Below, piece after piece: positions 17,801 through 27,405 of a DNA stretch of 64,000 nt. The stretch is from Nocardiopsis suaedae (GTDB lineage: Bacteria; Actinomycetota; Actinomycetes; Streptosporangiales; Streptosporangiaceae): positions 156,252 to 220,251 of the forward strand of contig NZ_JAQFWP010000002.1 of NCBI RefSeq assembly GCF_027706745.1, written 5' to 3'. The translations under genes were made by a program, and so were the position numbers. The notes beneath the pieces were generated by a model. The model searched no databases, was not told the DNA's origin, and saw only the letters and a list, made by a program, of their open reading frames with translations. The stretch's first letter is position 1, and the number at the start of each line of letters is the position of its first letter.

Positions 17801-19090
17801 TTGTGGCACCCGCGACCGATGAGGGAAAAAGCGGCGGAAGAAATTCCGGAAACCTGTATGTCCGAATCCGGGCTGCCGCTGGCCGCGCACATGGTCGAGT
17901 CGATGGACGCGGCCGACGCCCTGTGGGACGGCTACCTCTCCCCGGCCTTCCGCGAGGGGCTCGCCGCGGACATCGGGGAGGGGAGCGCGCGGGCGCTGTA
18001 CCGCTGGCTGTCGGCCCTGTCCGGGCTGGGCCGGTGCACCCCCGGCTACCAGCGGCTGCACGCGGCCCGCTACTCCGGCGACCCGGCCGTCGCCCCGGTC
18101 CCGGTGGCGCCCCGCACCGGGCGCCACGAGCGCGCCTCGTCGTACCTGACGGCCCTCTTCCTCCGCGAGGAAGGGTGGTCGCGCGAGGCGGCCGAATGGG
18201 CGGGATACGCCGTCGGCGGATGGAGGGTGAACGTCCTCCGAGAGGCGGCCGATTCCGAGGAGTGGGGCGGTGCGGAATGGCGCGCCCTCCAACGCGACCT
18301 CTTCCACGGAATGACCGGTGCGGCCGGATTCCCTCTGGAATCGCTCGCCTGGCACGTTCCTTCCCCGGGCGTTCAACTCGCCTGTTCGGGCGCGGTCATC
18401 CTGGCCGACCGGGTGGCCGCGCAAGGGGGAGAGCTTCCGGCGGCCGCGCCCCCGGCCCTGGCCGACCTGTCCGCCCCGGGCGGCGGCACGGGCGACCCCC
18501 GGGTGCACGAGGCGGCCCTGGAGGCCGCCTTCGAGATGGAGACGCCCGGCCTCCTGCTGATCGCCTCCCCTGACGGCACCGAGGCCGCCTTCGCCGCCGC
18601 GGAGGTCCTGGCCGCAAAGTTCGGGCTCGACGGGTTCTTCTACGCCCTGCCCACCCAGGAGGCCCTGGACGCCGCGGCCGACCGGGTCGTGGGAGAGCGG
18701 CGCAGGAGCCTCAACGGGATGGGCACGCTGGAACAGCTCCGGCTCGACCAGGCCGACACCACCGACCCGCGCATGATGCTCCGGCAGCTCACCCTGGTGA
18801 CCCGGGCCGTGATCATCGACGCGGCCGATACCTCCGCCACCTCCGCCGACACTGCGGCCGTCCCGGCCCCGCGCAGGGCGCGGCGGCTGCCGCGGGCCGT
18901 CCCGCCCGCCCTGTCCTGGCTCGGCGAGCACGGGGTGCCCGCGGTGCTCCTCACCCCCGACCTGGGCGAAGGGGAGCGGGGCGCGCTCTTCGAGGCCTAC
19001 ACCGGTGATCTGCTGGTGCGGCCCAGGCAGGGGACCTCGCCGCGGATCACCTGGGCCACCGCCCCCCAGCGGCGGTCCCGGGCCGCGTGA
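17801..19090 (+). CDS. Orphan Cas3-like protein with all catalytic motifs lost
   Basis: About 429 residues whose layout follows the first half of a type I Cas3. The N-terminal helices (LPLAAHMVESMDAADALWDGYL) match the Cas3 HD region, but the HD dyad expected before LGKxTPxFQ is Ser74-Gly75 in SGLGRCTPGYQ. The helicase region has PGLLLIASPDGTEAAFAAAE, where the Gly-Lys of Walker A is deleted. The expected DEVH reads D340-A-A-D343, and the SAT-like motif III reads TPDLG. The second RecA domain is absent. TTG 17801 has GAGGAGG (17786-17792) at ideal spacing; ATG 17819 or 17858 are alternatives. No cas genes or CRISPR array are nearby. A non-enzymatic or relic protein is likely. Confidence 0.65.
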   Translation: MWHPRPMREKAAEEIPETCMSESGLPLAAHMVESMDAADALWDGYLSPAFREGLAADIGEGSARALYRWLSALSGLGRCTPGYQRLHAARYSGDPAVAPVPVAPRTGRHERASSYLTALFLREEGWSREAAEWAGYAVGGWRVNVLREAADSEEWGGAEWRALQRDLFHGMTGAAGFPLESLAWHVPSPGVQLACSGAVILADRVAAQGGELPAAAPPALADLSAPGGGTGDPRVHEAALEAAFEMETPGLLLIASPDGTEAAFAAAEVLAAKFGLDGFFYALPTQEALDAAADRVVGERRRSLNGMGTLEQLRLDQADTTDPRMMLRQLTLVTRAVIIDAADTSATSADTAAVPAPRRARRLPRAVPPALSWLGEHGVPAVLLTPDLGEGERGALFEAYTGDLLVRPRQGTSPRITWATAPQRRSRAA

Positions 19091-19118
19091 GCCACCGGAT
19101 CCGGGGCACGGAGGCCGG

Positions 19119-19862
19119 TCACGGGAGCGGGACGGTCAGCCCGGGCCGGGCGACCGTCGTGGGCCCCTGGAAGGACGTGGCCGCCGCCCGCTCCGCCTCG
19201 GCGGGGGAGGTCCCCGGCCACAGGTGGGTCAGGACCAGGCGGGCCGCCCCGGCCTGGGCCGCGTACCTCCCGGCGAGCTCGGCGGAGAGCAGGTACGGCG
19301 CCTCCAGGAGGGGGACGCGGTCGACGAAGGTCGCCTCGCACAGCAGCAGGTCGGCACCGGCCGCCAGCTCGGTGATGTGCGGGCTGGGCCCGGTGTCGCC
19401 GGTGTAGGCGAAGACCGTCCCCGCGGCCGTCAGGCGCAGCCCGGCGTTGGGGACGTGGTGCGGCAGCCGCCGCGTCTCGGCGAGGAACGGGCCGACCGGG
19501 AAGGCGTCCCCGGGGTCGAACGACCGCAGGTCCCAGGCGCCGTCCACCGCGGAGCCGCGGTCGAGGGCGAGCACGGCGTCCAGCGCGCCGTGCGGGGCGT
19601 GCACGGCCAGCCGGGGGCAGGGCGGGTCGGCGTAGGCGCGGGCCCGCAGCAGCGGGGCGAGGTCGGCGCAGTGGTCCGGATGGCCGTGGCTGACCAGGAC
19701 CGCGTCGACGGCGGCGGGCGAGGTGTGCTCCTGCAGGCGCGGCATCACCGCGAACCCGGGGTCGACGAGCAGCCGGAAGCCCTGGTGCACCAGGAGGTAG
19801 CCGCTGCACGCCTGGGCGGCCGTCGGCCAGGCGCCGCTCCCGCCCAGAACCGTCAGCCTCAT
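19119..19862 (-). CDS. MBL-fold metallo-hydrolase, RNase Z/AtsA-like
   Basis: A 247-residue metallo-beta-lactamase-fold protein. It begins RLTVLGGSGAWPT, has the zinc motif SHGHPDHCAD (HxHxDH), a distal metal Asp in YTGDTGPS and a C-terminal HLWPGT histidine. The arrangement resembles the stand-alone MBL hydrolases of the RNase Z/arylsulfatase-type clade, so the substrate may be RNA or a small ester; neither can be chosen from sequence. ATG 19862 starts at the first strand. It is the last of three same-strand genes, 20 bases after a conserved hypothetical. Confidence 0.88.
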   Translation of the reverse strand: MRLTVLGGSGAWPTAAQACSGYLLVHQGFRLLVDPGFAVMPRLQEHTSPAAVDAVLVSHGHPDHCADLAPLLRARAYADPPCPRLAVHAPHGALDAVLALDRGSAVDGAWDLRSFDPGDAFPVGPFLAETRRLPHHVPNAGLRLTAAGTVFAYTGDTGPSPHITELAAGADLLLCEATFVDRVPLLEAPYLLSAELAGRYAAQAGAARLVLTHLWPGTSPAEAERAAATSFQGPTTVARPGLTVPLP

Positions 19863-19882
19863 GTGCGGCGACCCTATCCGGT

Positions 19883-20485
19883 TCAGCCCTCGACCATCGA
19901 AAGGCGCGCCAGCTCGGGGTGGTGGAGCAGGTGGTCCGGGCCGAAGGCCAGGTAGGACACCGCCACCGCCAGCCACGGCACCGCCGGGCCCTGCCAGCGC
20001 AGCGGCTCGGTCTCGTTGAAGAGCTGCACCAGCGCCCACTGGTCGAGCATCGGGTTGACCTGCATGTTCCTCGAATGGTGCCAGGAGAGCCAGCGGGTGC
20101 CCTCGACGAGCGCCAGCAGGCGCCGGTCGGTCACGTAGACCTGGACGCGCTGCTGCTCCCGCCACTGCGGCGCCGCCATGGCCTGGGCGCGGTTGCGCGC
20201 CGAGGCGTTCCCGATCGCCTGCGCGGTGAGCCCGGCGGCGACGAACGCCGGCGAGCCGAAATAGAAGCCGTTGGACTGCTGGTACTCCACGTCCATCGTG
20301 TAGAAGCGCGAGTAGTCGGCCACGAGCTCGGCGTGGGCGACCTCCCCGGGCTCCAGGCGGACGGGGACGAACGGCAGCCGGGGCAGCTCCAGGCCGGACA
20401 GGAGCGCGTCGCGCAGGTCGACCCCGCTCTCCCAGCCGGTCTGCCACATCTGCTGCTCGGGGGGCATCCCGGTCATGCGCATCAC
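19883..20485 (-). CDS. Conserved hypothetical, PH-like core
   Basis: A 200-residue protein I do not recognise by name. The middle has a beta-rich pattern with VQVYVTDRRLLALVEGTRW, resembling bacterial PH-like domains in which a TDRRLL strand follows a helix. No signal peptide or clear membrane helix is seen; a WLAVAVSYLAFG stretch near the end is moderately hydrophobic. It overlaps the stop of the upstream Pro-rich membrane protein by four bases and precedes the MBL gene, so these three are one transcript. Function unknown. Confidence 0.7.
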   Translation of the reverse strand: MMRMTGMPPEQQMWQTGWESGVDLRDALLSGLELPRLPFVPVRLEPGEVAHAELVADYSRFYTMDVEYQQSNGFYFGSPAFVAAGLTAQAIGNASARNRAQAMAAPQWREQQRVQVYVTDRRLLALVEGTRWLSWHHSRNMQVNPMLDQWALVQLFNETEPLRWQGPAVPWLAVAVSYLAFGPDHLLHHPELARLSMVEG

Positions 20486-21192
20486 TCCCAGACGGTGGCC
20501 TGAAGGGTGGCCGTGCCGACCCCTCCAGGGGACGAGACGGCTTCGATGGAGGCGACGCGCCCCTGGTCGGTCTGGACGCAGAAGCGGGCGCCCGGGGTGA
20601 AATCGGCGCCGGAGGTCCCGTTGGTCTCGATGGCGTCGAGGCAGGCGGCCTTGTCGGGGGCCTGCCCGCCCTCGGGGAGCGGGGCGATGCCGCCCGAGGA
20701 GTTCTCGAAGGCCACGCCGTCGATGTTGGGGCGCAGGACGAAGTCGCGCCCGTCGATCCGGCTGTCGGTCCGCAGCGGCGGGTCGGTGTCCAGGTCGACG
20801 TAGGTGTACGGGCTGGCGACCTCGACGCTGAGCTCGTCCTCGAACAGGACGGTGTCCTCCTGCTCCTGGCCGGCGGAGTCCTCGGCGGCCGCCTCGCCCC
20901 GCCCGCCGCCCCCGTCCCCGCCGGACTCAGTGCCGGAGCCCTGGGCGCCCTCCTGGGCCCCGCCCTGGGAGCCGTCCGCGCCTGCGCTCGCCTCGCCCTC
21001 CCCGCCGCGCCCCGCGGTGAGGAAGACGACCGCCGCGGCGACGAGCACGGCGAACCCGAGGAAGACGACCGCCACCCCGAGCGCCTTGTTGCCGCCGCCT
21101 CCGCCGGATCCCTTCGCGGCGGGTGTACCCGGAGGCGGCGGAGGCTGCGGATAGGACCGGCCGCCCGTGCCAGAGGGAGGGGGGTAGCTCAA
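20482..21192 (-). CDS. Single-pass membrane protein with Pro-rich N-terminus
   Basis: About 236 residues. TTG 21192 was chosen because GGAG sits six bases before it and gives the common actinomycete start MSYPPPSG; a TTG at 21204 has no ribosome site. The N-terminus is a cytoplasmic Pro/Gly-rich tail, then a transmembrane helix ([20 protein letters not shown]), a Gly/Ser/Glu-rich linker, and an extracytoplasmic domain with two cysteines (KAACLDAIE and [10 protein letters not shown]) that may form a disulfide. No known domain is recognised. It is divergent from the beta-helix/AAA+ gene and overlaps the next gene by four bases. Confidence 0.78.
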   Translation of the reverse strand: MSYPPPSGTGGRSYPQPPPPPGTPAAKGSGGGGGNKALGVAVVFLGFAVLVAAAVVFLTAGRGGEGEASAGADGSQGGAQEGAQGSGTESGGDGGGGRGEAAAEDSAGQEQEDTVLFEDELSVEVASPYTYVDLDTDPPLRTDSRIDGRDFVLRPNIDGVAFENSSGGIAPLPEGGQAPDKAACLDAIETNGTSGADFTPGARFCVQTDQGRVASIEAVSSPGGVGTATLQATVWE

Positions 21193-21337
21193 CGGGATCT
21201 CCAACCCAGGTCTTCGGGAGCGGATGGGCGCTCGCCCGTGGACGCCGGAATTCTACGGGGCCCAGGAAGGGCGGATCGGCCGCATCCGTCGACACGGTCG
21301 TGCATCGTCCGAACACCGGGCCGGACGGGGCGATACC

Positions 21338-21350
21338 GTACGGACCGTAC
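21338..21350. promoter_or_regulatory. 13-bp palindrome in divergent promoter region
   Basis: GTACGG-A-CCGTAC is a perfect inverted repeat within a run of ACCGTAC direct repeats. It is 64 bases before the beta-helix/AAA+ start and between it and the divergent membrane-protein operon. Operator candidate only. Confidence 0.35.
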
Positions 21351-21413
21351 CGTTGCGGGCGCGCCGGTCGCCGGTGGTGGTGGAACGCCCCCTGTCCCCT
21401 CTGGAGTGCATGG

Positions 21414-24400
21414 ATGTTCACGGTCCACGTGTCGAGGTCCGCGCGCGGCGCGGCCTCCGGTCTCGATGAGATCCTCCGGCACCCCTCGTGCGCCGGGATG
21501 GACCTCTACCTGCACGTGGACCCCGGGGAGTACACGGCCGACGCGGCGCACGTCGTGGACCGCCACGTGATCGTGGTGCCGACCCAGGGCCCGGGCACGG
21601 TGTCGGTCTCGGTGGCCGACGACGCCGTCTTCGAGGTGCGCCAGGGCCGCCTGGAGCTGTACGGGATCGAGGTGGTCGGCGGGTCGCAGCAGCACCCCGG
21701 CATCGAGCTGTACCCCGGCACCTCCATGAAGGCCCTGGACTGCGTCTTCGCCCTGCCGCTCGGCATCGCCGCGGACGCGGCCCCGGTGGACCTGGAGGGG
21801 TGCCGGGTCTCCGGCGGCACGCTGCGCATGCGCGGCGGTGGCGGCCGGGTCGTCGACACCGCCTTCGACCGCGGCGGGGCGGAGGTCACCGGGGAGGCGC
21901 GGGCCGAACTGCGGGGGCTGCGCTTCACCGGCCCGTCGCAGAGCCACGCCCTGGTGGTCGCCGACCGCGCCGCCCCTGAGATCACGGAGTGCTCCTTCAC
22001 CGGCACGGGCACCGAGGAGAACCTCACCGTGGGCGTGGTGGGAGGAGCGTCCCCCTCCTTCACCGACTGCACCGTCGAGGACGCCGCCGGGCGGGGGGTC
22101 TGGGCGGGACAGCGCTCGACCCCCACCTTCACCCGGCTGCGGGTGTCCGGCGGTATCCGCGACCAGGTCGCCCTGCTGGTCGAGGAGGACTCCCGGGCGA
22201 CGTTCCGGGACTGCGCCGTCAGCGCGGCCGCCGGGCCGGTCCTCTTCGTGCACCAGTCCGAGGCGCGCGTGTCCGGGCTGGAGGTGGACGGTGCCGCTGC
22301 CGACGTGTTCCAAGGGGTGGGCGGCCGGATCAGCGTGGACGGCGCCAGGCTCCGGGACGTCTCCGGCACCGCGCTCAATCTGCAGGGCGCCGCCCGTGCG
22401 GAGGTCCGGGGGCTCGACATGCGCTCCTCCCCCTCACAGGCCGGGGAGGAGCCCAAGCCGGGGATCCGCCTGTCCGGCTCTCGCGCCGACATCGACGGCT
22501 CCACCATCACCGGGACCGGGGCCGGGATCGGGGTGATCGCGCGCGAGAGCTCCCTCGCCCTGCGCTCGGTCGAGATCAGCGGCGTGCTCTCCGGCGTGCG
22601 CATCCTGGACGACACCACTCTCAAAGCCGAAGGGCTGACCGTCGCCCGCTGCCACAGGAGCGCGCTGCTGGCGGACTCGGGGGCCTACGGCGAGGTCTCC
22701 GGGGCCGACCTGCGGGTCCTGGGCGGGGGGACCAACGGCGTCACCGTAGGGGACGGGGGCCGCATCGCCCTCAAGGACTCCACGGTCGCCGGGGGCACGA
22801 ACGGGATCGCGGTCACGGACGGCGGCGCGGCGACCGTCGAGGAGACCACCATCACCGGCGTGAACCAGGTCGGCGCCGGGGTCAAGGGGACCGGGCGGCT
22901 CCGCCTGGTGCGCTGCACGCTGCGCCGCAACGGGCAGAAGGACCTCCACGCCGACCCCGGGTCCGTGCTCCAGGTGGAGGACACCGAGACCGAGAAGGGC
23001 CTCCCCGAGCAGGCGGTGCGCGCGGCCGCCGACCGGAGCGCCCCGGCCCCCGCCCCCGCCCCGCCCCCCGACACCGATGCGCGCCCGCTCGGCGAGGTCC
23101 TCGCCGAGCTCGACGCGATGGTCGGCCTCGACGGGGTGAAGAAGGAGGTCCGCGCGCTGGTCGACCTGCACCGGGTGAACGCCAAGCGCGTCGAGGCCGG
23201 GCTGCCGAGCCTCGACTTCAGCAGGCACCTGGTGTTCTCCGGTCCGCCCGGCACCGGCAAGACCACCGTGGCGCGCATCTACGGGCAGGTGCTGCGCTCC
23301 CTCGGGGTGCTGGAGCGGGGCGGCTTCATCGAGGCCTCCCGCGCCGACCTCGTCGGCGAGCACCTCGGCGAGACCACGCGCAAGACCACCGAGCTGTTCC
23401 AGCGCGCCCGCGGCGGCGTGCTGTTCATCGACGAGGCCTACGCCCTCTCCCGCTCCTTCGGCAGCGGCGCCGACTTCGGCCAGGAGGCCATCGACGCCAT
23501 GATCAAGCTGATGGAGGACGCGCGCGAGGAGGTCGTCGTGGTCTTCGCGGGCTACTCCGACGAGATGCGCACCTTCCTCGCCGCCAACCCGGGCCTGAAG
23601 TCCCGCGTCTCGCGCACCGTGGAGTTCCCCAACTACCAGCCCGAGCAGCTCGCCACCATCTTCACGGCCATGGCCGAGGGCAAGGGGTACATCCTCGGCC
23701 GGGGCGTGCGGGACCTGGTGGTCCGGCACTTCCAGGGGCAGACGCAGGACGCCTCCTTCGGCAACGGCCGCGAGGCGCGGCGCATGTTCGAGCACGTGGT
23801 GCAGCGCCAGGCCAGCCGCCTGGTGGCCGACGGGGCCACCTCCGCCGACGACCTCAGCCGGATCGTCCCGGGCGACCTGGAGGGCGCGGTCGACCCCGGG
23901 CTGACCGCCCGGGTGGGGGCCCCGCGCGACGAGCGGCAGGCCCAGACGCTGATGCGGCGCCTGGAGGCCATGGTGGGCCTGGACAGCGCCAAGCGCGAGG
24001 TGGCCGAGCTGACCAGCCTCATCTCGGCCGGGCGGCGCCGCCAGGCCGCCGGGCTGGAGGCGCCGCTGCCCTCCCGCAACCTGGTCTTCGCCGGGCCGCC
24101 CGGCACCGGCAAGACGACCGTGGCGCGCATCTACGGCGAGCTCCTGGCCGCCCTGGGGGTACTGGCCCAGGGGCAGGTGGTGGAGGCCTCCCGCGCCGAC
24201 CTGGTGGGCCGGTACCAGGGGCACACCGCGCAGCAGACCCGCGAGGTGGTCGAGCGGGCGCGCGGCGGCGTGCTGTTCATCGACGAGGCCTACAGCCTGG
24301 CGGGCGGGGGCGGCGGGAACGACTTCGGCGCCGAGGCCGTGGAGACCCTGCTCAAGCTGATGGAGGACTACCGGGACGAGGTCGTGGTGATCGCCGCGGG

Positions 24401-24836
24401 CTACACCGACCGGATGCGCGCGTTCCTCTCCACCAACCCGGGCCTGGCCTCGCGCTTCTCGCGCACCGTCGACTTCGCCCCCTACACCCCGGGCGAGCTG
24501 GTGGACATCTTCGCCGACACCGCCCTGGCAGGGGACTTCCTGGTGCCCGACGCCACGCGCGAGGCCGTCGCCTCGGCCGTGCGCTCGGAGCGGGAGCGCT
24601 TCTCCCACGGCAACGCCCGGGAGATCCGCAAGCTCTTCGAGGACTCCGTCGCCCGGCACTCGCGCCGCATCGAGCAGCAGGCGTCCGACGGCCGGGAGCC
24701 CACGCTCGAACAGCTCCAGAACCTGCTGCCCGAGGACGTCCTGCCCGGGGGCGTCCCCGGTGGTGCCGCCGCCCCGGCCTCCCCTGGGGACGGCGCCGCC
24801 TCCGCAGCGGATCCGAGCGTGCGCGGACGGCGATAA
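21414..24836 (+). CDS. Right-handed beta-helix protein fused to two CbxX/CfqX AAA+ domains
   Basis: A 1,140-residue three-part protein. Residues about 1-590 are short, repeating beta-strand units (for example [34 protein letters not shown]) typical of pectate-lyase-like parallel beta-helices. Two AAA+ modules follow, each with intact Walker A (GPPGTGKT at residues ~610 and ~894), Walker B ([20 protein letters not shown]) and arginine-finger regions. The AAA+ type is CbxX/CfqX, shared with Rubisco activase CbbX, SpoVK and EccA of type VII secretion. The helix probably recruits a substrate that the ATPase remodels (inference). ATG 21414 has GGAG at good spacing. Its target is unknown. Confidence 0.88.
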   Translation: MFTVHVSRSARGAASGLDEILRHPSCAGMDLYLHVDPGEYTADAAHVVDRHVIVVPTQGPGTVSVSVADDAVFEVRQGRLELYGIEVVGGSQQHPGIELYPGTSMKALDCVFALPLGIAADAAPVDLEGCRVSGGTLRMRGGGGRVVDTAFDRGGAEVTGEARAELRGLRFTGPSQSHALVVADRAAPEITECSFTGTGTEENLTVGVVGGASPSFTDCTVEDAAGRGVWAGQRSTPTFTRLRVSGGIRDQVALLVEEDSRATFRDCAVSAAAGPVLFVHQSEARVSGLEVDGAAADVFQGVGGRISVDGARLRDVSGTALNLQGAARAEVRGLDMRSSPSQAGEEPKPGIRLSGSRADIDGSTITGTGAGIGVIARESSLALRSVEISGVLSGVRILDDTTLKAEGLTVARCHRSALLADSGAYGEVSGADLRVLGGGTNGVTVGDGGRIALKDSTVAGGTNGIAVTDGGAATVEETTITGVNQVGAGVKGTGRLRLVRCTLRRNGQKDLHADPGSVLQVEDTETEKGLPEQAVRAAADRSAPAPAPAPPPDTDARPLGEVLAELDAMVGLDGVKKEVRALVDLHRVNAKRVEAGLPSLDFSRHLVFSGPPGTGKTTVARIYGQVLRSLGVLERGGFIEASRADLVGEHLGETTRKTTELFQRARGGVLFIDEAYALSRSFGSGADFGQEAIDAMIKLMEDAREEVVVVFAGYSDEMRTFLAANPGLKSRVSRTVEFPNYQPEQLATIFTAMAEGKGYILGRGVRDLVVRHFQGQTQDASFGNGREARRMFEHVVQRQASRLVADGATSADDLSRIVPGDLEGAVDPGLTARVGAPRDERQAQTLMRRLEAMVGLDSAKREVAELTSLISAGRRRQAAGLEAPLPSRNLVFAGPPGTGKTTVARIYGELLAALGVLAQGQVVEASRADLVGRYQGHTAQQTREVVERARGGVLFIDEAYSLAGGGGGNDFGAEAVETLLKLMEDYRDEVVVIAAGYTDRMRAFLSTNPGLASRFSRTVDFAPYTPGELVDIFADTALAGDFLVPDATREAVASAVRSERERFSHGNAREIRKLFEDSVARHSRRIEQQASDGREPTLEQLQNLLPEDVLPGGVPGGAAAPASPGDGAASAADPSVRGRR

Positions 24837-24886
24837 GGTGGCGTTCCGTCCCCAGCATCGTCACTCACGGAGAGCAGGCGGAACAG

Positions 24887-25255
24887 GTGCGGACGTCGAG
24901 TCTTCGCCATAGTCGGGAGCATCGCGGGTCCCGTGGCCGGGCCGGGAGCGAACCGGACAAGCGGCCATGGCGGGTGCCCCTGGCGGTGTGCGCCGCGGGC
25001 CTGCCCGTCGCGGCGGTCGCCGTCGCCTACAGGCGGGGCCTGCCCGTCCCCGGTGCGCCCCTGGTCAAGTCCGCGCTGCCGGAGTACGTCGAAGCGCTGC
25101 CGTGGTTCGCCCACGGGCTGTGGGTGGGGTGCCTGATGCTGCTGGCCAGCAGCGTCCTGCTGTCCGTCCCCGAGCGCGCGCGCACGCGGTGGCTCGTGTG
25201 CGCGCTGGCCGGGGCCACCGTGCTGGCCGCCGCCCTCGCAGGCGCGATCACCTGA
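24887..25255 (+). CDS. Small membrane protein
   Basis: A 122-residue protein from GTG 24887 with three hydrophobic segments (VPLAVCAAGLPVAAVAVAY; an amphipathic FAHGLWVGCLMLLASSVLL; VCALAGATVLAAALAG). GGAGAG lies 12-18 bases upstream, slightly far. It directly follows the beta-helix/AAA+ gene by 50 bases and may belong to the same transcript, perhaps anchoring that system at the membrane (inference). No family recognised. Confidence 0.65.
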   Translation: MRTSSLRHSREHRGSRGRAGSEPDKRPWRVPLAVCAAGLPVAAVAVAYRRGLPVPGAPLVKSALPEYVEALPWFAHGLWVGCLMLLASSVLLSVPERARTRWLVCALAGATVLAAALAGAIT

Positions 25256-25278
25256 CGCCGCATGACGCCGCACCGCTC

Positions 25279-25340
25279 GTCGGCCTCGGGAAGAACGACC
25301 CTGAGCCCGCGTTGGTAGCGGCGTTCTCCCCGAGGCCGAC
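25279..25340. terminator. Long-stem bidirectional terminator
   Basis: Two 19-bp arms (25279-25297 and 25322-25340) pair with a single mismatch around a 24-base loop. They lie between the convergent small membrane protein and quinone-oxidoreductase genes, so they can end both transcripts. Confidence 0.65.
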
Positions 25341-25352
25341 CTGGACGCGGTG

Positions 25353-26330
25353 TCAGTCCTCGGAGACCGACAGCACCAGCTTCCCTTGCACGCGCCCGGT
25401 CTCGCCCTCACGGTGGGCGTCGGCGGCCTTCTCCAGAGGGAAGACCCCGGCGATCTCCGGGCGCAGGGCGCCCGCGTCGACGAGGGCGCCGACGGCGCGC
25501 ATTCCCGCCTGGTCGTGCTCGACCACCATCTCCGCGCCCCGCAGCCCGCGCTTGTGCGCCTCAGAGGCCAGGCGGTCGGTCCCGGTGGGCAGGATGCTCA
25601 CCACGATGCCGCCGGGCTTCAGGGAGTCGAGCGACCTGAGCGCGTTGTCCGGGCTCACGGTCTCCAGGACGGCGTCCGCGTCGCTCACGGCCTCGGTGAA
25701 GTCCTGTGAGGTGTAGTCGACGACCTCGTCGGCCCCCAGGCCCTTGACGAAGTCGTGCTTGCGCGCGCTGGCGGTGCCCACGACACGGGCGCCGCGCGCC
25801 TTGGCGATCTGGACCGCGAAGTGGCCCACTCCTCCGGCGGCGGCGTGCACGAGCACCTTCTGCCCGGCCTTCAGGTCGGCGGTGTCCACGAGCGCCTGCC
25901 AGGCGGTGAGGGCGGCCAGCGGGACCGCCGCGGCGTGGACGTGGTCGAGCGACGACGGCTTGGGGGCGAAAGCGCGCGTCGGCCCCGTCACGTACTCGGC
26001 GTGCGACCCGGCGCCGTAGGCATAGGGCAGCATGCCGAACACCTCGTCGCCCGGCCGGTACAGCGTGACCCCGATGCCGACGGCGACCACGACCCCCGAC
26101 ACGTCCCACCCCAGGACGTACGGCGGGTCGCCGAGGAAGCGCCGGCCGCTGCGGTGCTTGTAGTCGGTCGGGTTCACCCCCGCCGCGCGGACCCGCACCA
26201 GGACCTCGCCCAGCCCGGGGGCGGGCACCTCCTTCTCGACCAGGTGCAGCACCTCGGGGCCGCCGTGGGCGTCCTGGGAGATTGCGCGCATGGTGGCCGG
26301 GATCTCCGGATTCGTCGTGTCGTTGCTCAT
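25353..26330 (-). CDS. NADP-dependent zinc-less alcohol dehydrogenase / quinone oxidoreductase
   Basis: A 325-residue MDR-superfamily oxidoreductase. It has the GroES-like N-terminal domain (VLVRVRAAGVNPTDYKHRSG, GWDVSGVVVAVG) and a Rossmann fold with VLVHAAAGGVGHFAVQIAK, the AAxGGVG NADPH loop of zeta-crystallin-type quinone reductases. Zinc-binding cysteines are absent. It likely reduces quinones or enones in the cytosol. ATG 26330 is used; an internal ATG at residue 14 is possible. It is divergent from a GlxA-type regulator across only 70 bases, so that regulator may control it. Confidence 0.9.
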   Translation of the reverse strand: MSNDTTNPEIPATMRAISQDAHGGPEVLHLVEKEVPAPGLGEVLVRVRAAGVNPTDYKHRSGRRFLGDPPYVLGWDVSGVVVAVGIGVTLYRPGDEVFGMLPYAYGAGSHAEYVTGPTRAFAPKPSSLDHVHAAAVPLAALTAWQALVDTADLKAGQKVLVHAAAGGVGHFAVQIAKARGARVVGTASARKHDFVKGLGADEVVDYTSQDFTEAVSDADAVLETVSPDNALRSLDSLKPGGIVVSILPTGTDRLASEAHKRGLRGAEMVVEHDQAGMRAVGALVDAGALRPEIAGVFPLEKAADAHREGETGRVQGKLVLSVSED

Positions 26331-26400
26331 GGACACCAGGGTGGCGCAGGTGGCCCGGGAACGAAATGGCCGGATCGCCAATGTCCGATACGATCCTGCC

Positions 26401-27405
26401 ATGCGTCGATCCGCCGTGCCCGCGCCGCACCGCGTGGCCGTCCTCGCCCTTCCCGGCGTCTACCCCTTCGAGCTGGGCATCCCCGCGCGTGTCTTCGGCG
26501 AGCTGGGCGAGGAGTACGAAGTCGTCACCTGCGGCGCCGAACCGGGGAGCGTCGCCACCCGCCAGGACTTCGCGATCGCCCTGGAGCACGGCCCGGAGGC
26601 CCTGGAGACGGCCGACACGGTCGTCATCCCGCCGTTCGACCTGGCGCCGCTGGCGGAGTCCGGCCGGGTGCCCGACGCGGCCGCCGCGGCGCTGCGCCGC
26701 GTCCGCCCCCACGCGCGGATCGTGTCGATCTGCACCGCCTCCTTCCTGCTGGCCGCCCTGGGGCTGCTGGACGGGCGCCGCGCCGCCACCCACTGGCACC
26801 AGGCCGACCTCATGCGCCGCCTCTTCCCGCGGGTGGAGGTCGACCCAGGGGTGCTGTTCGTCGACGAGGGCCGGATCCTCACGTCGGCCGGGGCCGCCTC
26901 CGGCGTGGACGCCTGCCTGCACCTGGTGCGCCGCGACCACGTAGCCGAGGCCGCCAACCGGGCGGCGCGGGCCTGCGTCGTCCCGCCCTGGCGCGACGGC
27001 GGGCAGGCCCAGTACATCGAGCGCCCGGTCCCCGAGGCCGGGGACGCGGGCACCTCGGCGGCCCGGGAGTGGGCGCTGGCCCGCCTGGACCGGCCGCTGA
27101 CCACGTCCGAGCTGGCCCGGAACGCGCGGATGAGCGAGCGCACCTTCGCCCGCCGGTTCCGGCAGGAGACGGGGACCAGCCCCGGCCGGTGGCTCACCGC
27201 CCAGCGGGTCGCCCGTGCACGGGACCTGCTGGAGGACACCGACCTGCCGGTGGACCGGGTCGCCGCCGAGGTGGGGTTCGCCACCGCCGCCTCCCTGCGG
27301 CGGCACCTGCACGCGGCCATCGGCGTCTCCCCGCTGGCCTACCGGCGCACCTTCCGGTCCGGCCCCCGGGCCGGGTCCGCGACCGGGACTATCGTGGGGG
27401 CATGA
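26401..27405 (+). CDS. GlxA-type AraC-family regulator
   Basis: A 334-residue regulator. The N-terminal DJ-1/PfpI-like domain (VAVLALPGVYPFELGIPARVF; IVSICTASFLLAALGLLDGR, with Cys at the nucleophile-elbow position; ATHWHQAD) is followed by an AraC/XylS double HTH (LTTSELARNARMSERTFARR; VDRVAAEVGFATAASLRRH). GlxA-type proteins sense small metabolites or aldehydes. The start ATG 26401 is 70 bases from the divergent quinone-oxidoreductase gene. Its stop overlaps the next regulator's start by four bases, so the two are co-translated. Confidence 0.92.
   Translation: MRRSAVPAPHRVAVLALPGVYPFELGIPARVFGELGEEYEVVTCGAEPGSVATRQDFAIALEHGPEALETADTVVIPPFDLAPLAESGRVPDAAAAALRRVRPHARIVSICTASFLLAALGLLDGRRAATHWHQADLMRRLFPRVEVDPGVLFVDEGRILTSAGAASGVDACLHLVRRDHVAEAANRAARACVVPPWRDGGQAQYIERPVPEAGDAGTSAAREWALARLDRPLTTSELARNARMSERTFARRFRQETGTSPGRWLTAQRVARARDLLEDTDLPVDRVAAEVGFATAASLRRHLHAAIGVSPLAYRRTFRSGPRAGSATGTIVGA

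Noticed and set aside
21989..24886. Plus-strand 1,088-residue ORF in an alternative frame of the AAA+ gene
   Set aside because: The first 966 residues are out-of-frame Arg-rich reading. Only the last ~122 residues after GTG 24887 are protein-like.
17801..25255. CRISPR array near the Cas3-like gene
   Set aside because: Searched by eye for regularly spaced 28-37-base repeats on both strands; none were found. The only local repeats are the ACCGTAC palindromic runs near 21336.
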